In this document: positions 31,501 to 32,676 of the stretch, one piece after another
Position numbering within the stretch: the first letter of the stretch is position 1
Layout of the letters: each line of letters opens with the position of its first letter
Origin: Bacteroidia bacterium
GTDB taxonomy: Bacteria; Bacteroidota; Bacteroidia; SpSt-205
Assembly: GCA_026413325.1 (NCBI GenBank)
Contig: JANZYW010000018.1
Coordinates: 1-32,676 of the forward strand
Reading direction: 5' to 3'
Length of the DNA stretch: 32,676 nucleotides
Translations under genes and position numbers: made by a program
Notes under the pieces: model-generated
The model's input: the letters and a program-made list of their open reading frames with translations, nothing else
Databases searched by the model: none
Told to the model about the DNA's origin: nothing

Positions 31501-32676
31501 CTATACTCGTTCGATGAGGGTGGCAATCCCCATTCCTCCTCCTACACACAGGGTGGCTAATCCATATCGAAGACTTTGCCGCTCCAGCTCATCTAAAAGG
31601 GTACCGATTAGAATAGCTCCTGTAGCTCCGAGGGGATGTCCCATCGCAATGGCTCCCCCGTTGACATTGATTTTATCTTCGGGTATGCCCAGCTCTTCTG
31701 CAAAGCGGATAGGGACCGCAGCAAAAGCTTCATTCACTTCATAGAGGTCGACTTGTTCGGGAGAGAGCTGGGCTCGATGAAGGGCTTTTCGAGTAGCGGG
31801 AGCGGGGCCCAGCAGCATGATGGTCGGTTCAGTTCCGGTGACAGCCCAGCTGACGATCCGGGCTCGCGGACGCAGCCCATACTGTCGGTGGAGAGCCTCG
31901 CTCCCCAGCAGGACGAGCGCCGCACCATCGACGATAGCCGAAGAATTACCCGCATGGTGCACATGGTCTATGGCTTCTATTTGCGGGTATTTTTGAAGGG
32001 CTACGGCATCAAATCCAAACTGCTGCCCTATCTGTGCGAAAGAAGGCTCCAGCGAGCTTAATTTTTCAAGGGTAGTATCAGGGCGGATGTTCTCATCTCG
32101 GTCTAATACTATTTCACCCAGAATATTCCGCACGGGAATCAAACTCTTTTGAAAGTACCCTTTTTCTGTGGCCTGTGCGGCCCGGTGATGGGAACGCAGG
32201 GCGAAAGCATCTACTCTCTCTCGGGTGTATCCATACAGGGTTGCGATGAGGTCGGCAGAGATGCCCTGAGGCACGTAGTGACCGGGAAAAGCAACGGCTG
32301 GGTCCATATACCAGGCGCCTCCGTCCGACCCCATCGGTATCCGGCTCATAGACTCTATCCCTCCTGCCAGGAAGGCCTCTCCTATCCCAGACCGAAGGTA
32401 AGCCGCGGCCTGGTTTACCGCTTCCAGTCCCGAAGCGCAGAAGCGGTTGAGTGTGACCCCAGCGACGGTATCAGGGAGGCCTGCGGCTTGTGCAGCTACT
32501 TTTGCGATATTGGAGCCTTGCTCCTGGATTTGTGTGACGCACCCCAGGATGAGATCCTCGATTTGCTGAGGAGGGAGAGAAGGGTTTCGCTCTAAAAGCG
32601 CTTGTATAAGCTGCCTCAGGAGCTCTACGGGGCGGATGCTATGTAGCCGCCCTTCTTTTTTGCCGCGACCTCTCGG
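31501..32676 (-). CDS. Thiolase (acetyl-CoA C-acyltransferase), N-terminus outside window
   Basis: The frame runs through the right edge: bases 32350-32676 continue it upstream of the internal Met at 32349, giving about 391 visible residues. Only about a dozen N-terminal residues seem missing, as the visible sequence opens PRGRGKKEGRLHSIRPVEL. The acyl-accepting Cys is in LNRFCASGLEAVNQA (codon 32437-32439), and the other catalytic blocks are HHAGNSSAIVDGAA, NVNGGAIAMGHPLGATGA and LCVGGGMG. Thiolases cleave 3-ketoacyl-CoA or condense two acetyl-CoA; the FadA-like and acetoacetyl-CoA types cannot be separated here. It may be co-transcribed with the downstream TPR-CHAT gene. Confidence 0.93.
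   Translation of the reverse strand, partial: PRGRGKKEGRLHSIRPVELLRQLIQALLERNPSLPPQQIEDLILGCVTQIQEQGSNIAKVAAQAAGLPDTVAGVTLNRFCASGLEAVNQAAAYLRSGIGEAFLAGGIESMSRIPMGSDGGAWYMDPAVAFPGHYVPQGISADLIATLYGYTRERVDAFALRSHHRAAQATEKGYFQKSLIPVRNILGEIVLDRDENIRPDTTLEKLSSLEPSFAQIGQQFGFDAVALQKYPQIEAIDHVHHAGNSSAIVDGAALVLLGSEALHRQYGLRPRARIVSWAVTGTEPTIMLLGPAPATRKALHRAQLSPEQVDLYEVNEAFAAVPIRFAEELGIPEDKINVNGGAIAMGHPLGATGAILIGTLLDELERQSLRYGLATLCVGGGMGIATLIERV

Noticed and set aside
31501-32349. Thiolase as a 282-residue protein starting at 32349
   Set aside because: The frame continues to the window edge with the conserved active-site segment NRFCASG, so the internal Met is not the start.

Overview
The window looks like a chromosomal segment from a member of the Bacteroidota. 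Supporting signs are a GldF/GldG gliding-type ABC pair with its DUF4340 partner, a TamL-like lipoprotein Omp85, a PorT-like barrel, a GWxTD protein, an OmpA/TPR lipoprotein, a lack of Shine-Dalgarno sequences, and -7 boxes of the TAnnTTTG type known from this phylum. The species is not identified. Coding density is very high, GTG starts are common, and several neighbouring genes overlap. No tRNA, rRNA, CRISPR array, insertion sequence or phage gene was seen.

Layout. All confident genes in positions 1-23011 are on the + strand; all from 22980 to the end are on the - strand, with a convergent 32-base overlap at 22980-23011. Probable transcription units on + are: queA(partial)-pyrC-tamL-porT-like; a DHA2-type MFS exporter; gldF-gldG-DUF4340; an acyl-CoA dehydrogenase; an FTR1-type iron permease; a GWxTD protein; and a seven-gene unit of CRY-DASH, a CrtB-CruF-like fusion, CrtD-like and CrtI desaturases, a DUF71 PP-loop ATPase, a ligase-associated-type DNA exonuclease and a family 9 glycosyltransferase. 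On -, in transcription order, are thiolase (partial at the right edge), a TPR-CHAT protein, an OmpA/TPR lipoprotein, then nuoD-asnB.

The most striking pattern is at the start codons. Six probable operon heads (MFS, gldF, acyl-CoA dehydrogenase, FTR1, GWxTD, nuoD) each have a perfect TAnnTTTG box followed by exactly four bases and then ATG or GTG. This would put the transcription start on or next to the start codon, so these mRNAs are predicted to be leaderless or nearly so. Genes inside operons instead start in overlaps with the gene before.

The photolyase-type/carotenoid operon is the most coherent functional block. It combines a blue-light flavoprotein with phytoene synthesis, desaturation and probable 1'-hydration/3',4'-desaturation of a carotenoid, plus a DNA-processing exonuclease, which fits protection from light and DNA damage. 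The - strand genes encode envelope proteins (OmpA/TPR lipoprotein and an exported TPR-CHAT putative protease), a complex I subunit separated from its usual partners, asparagine synthesis and fatty-acid/acetoacetyl-CoA metabolism.
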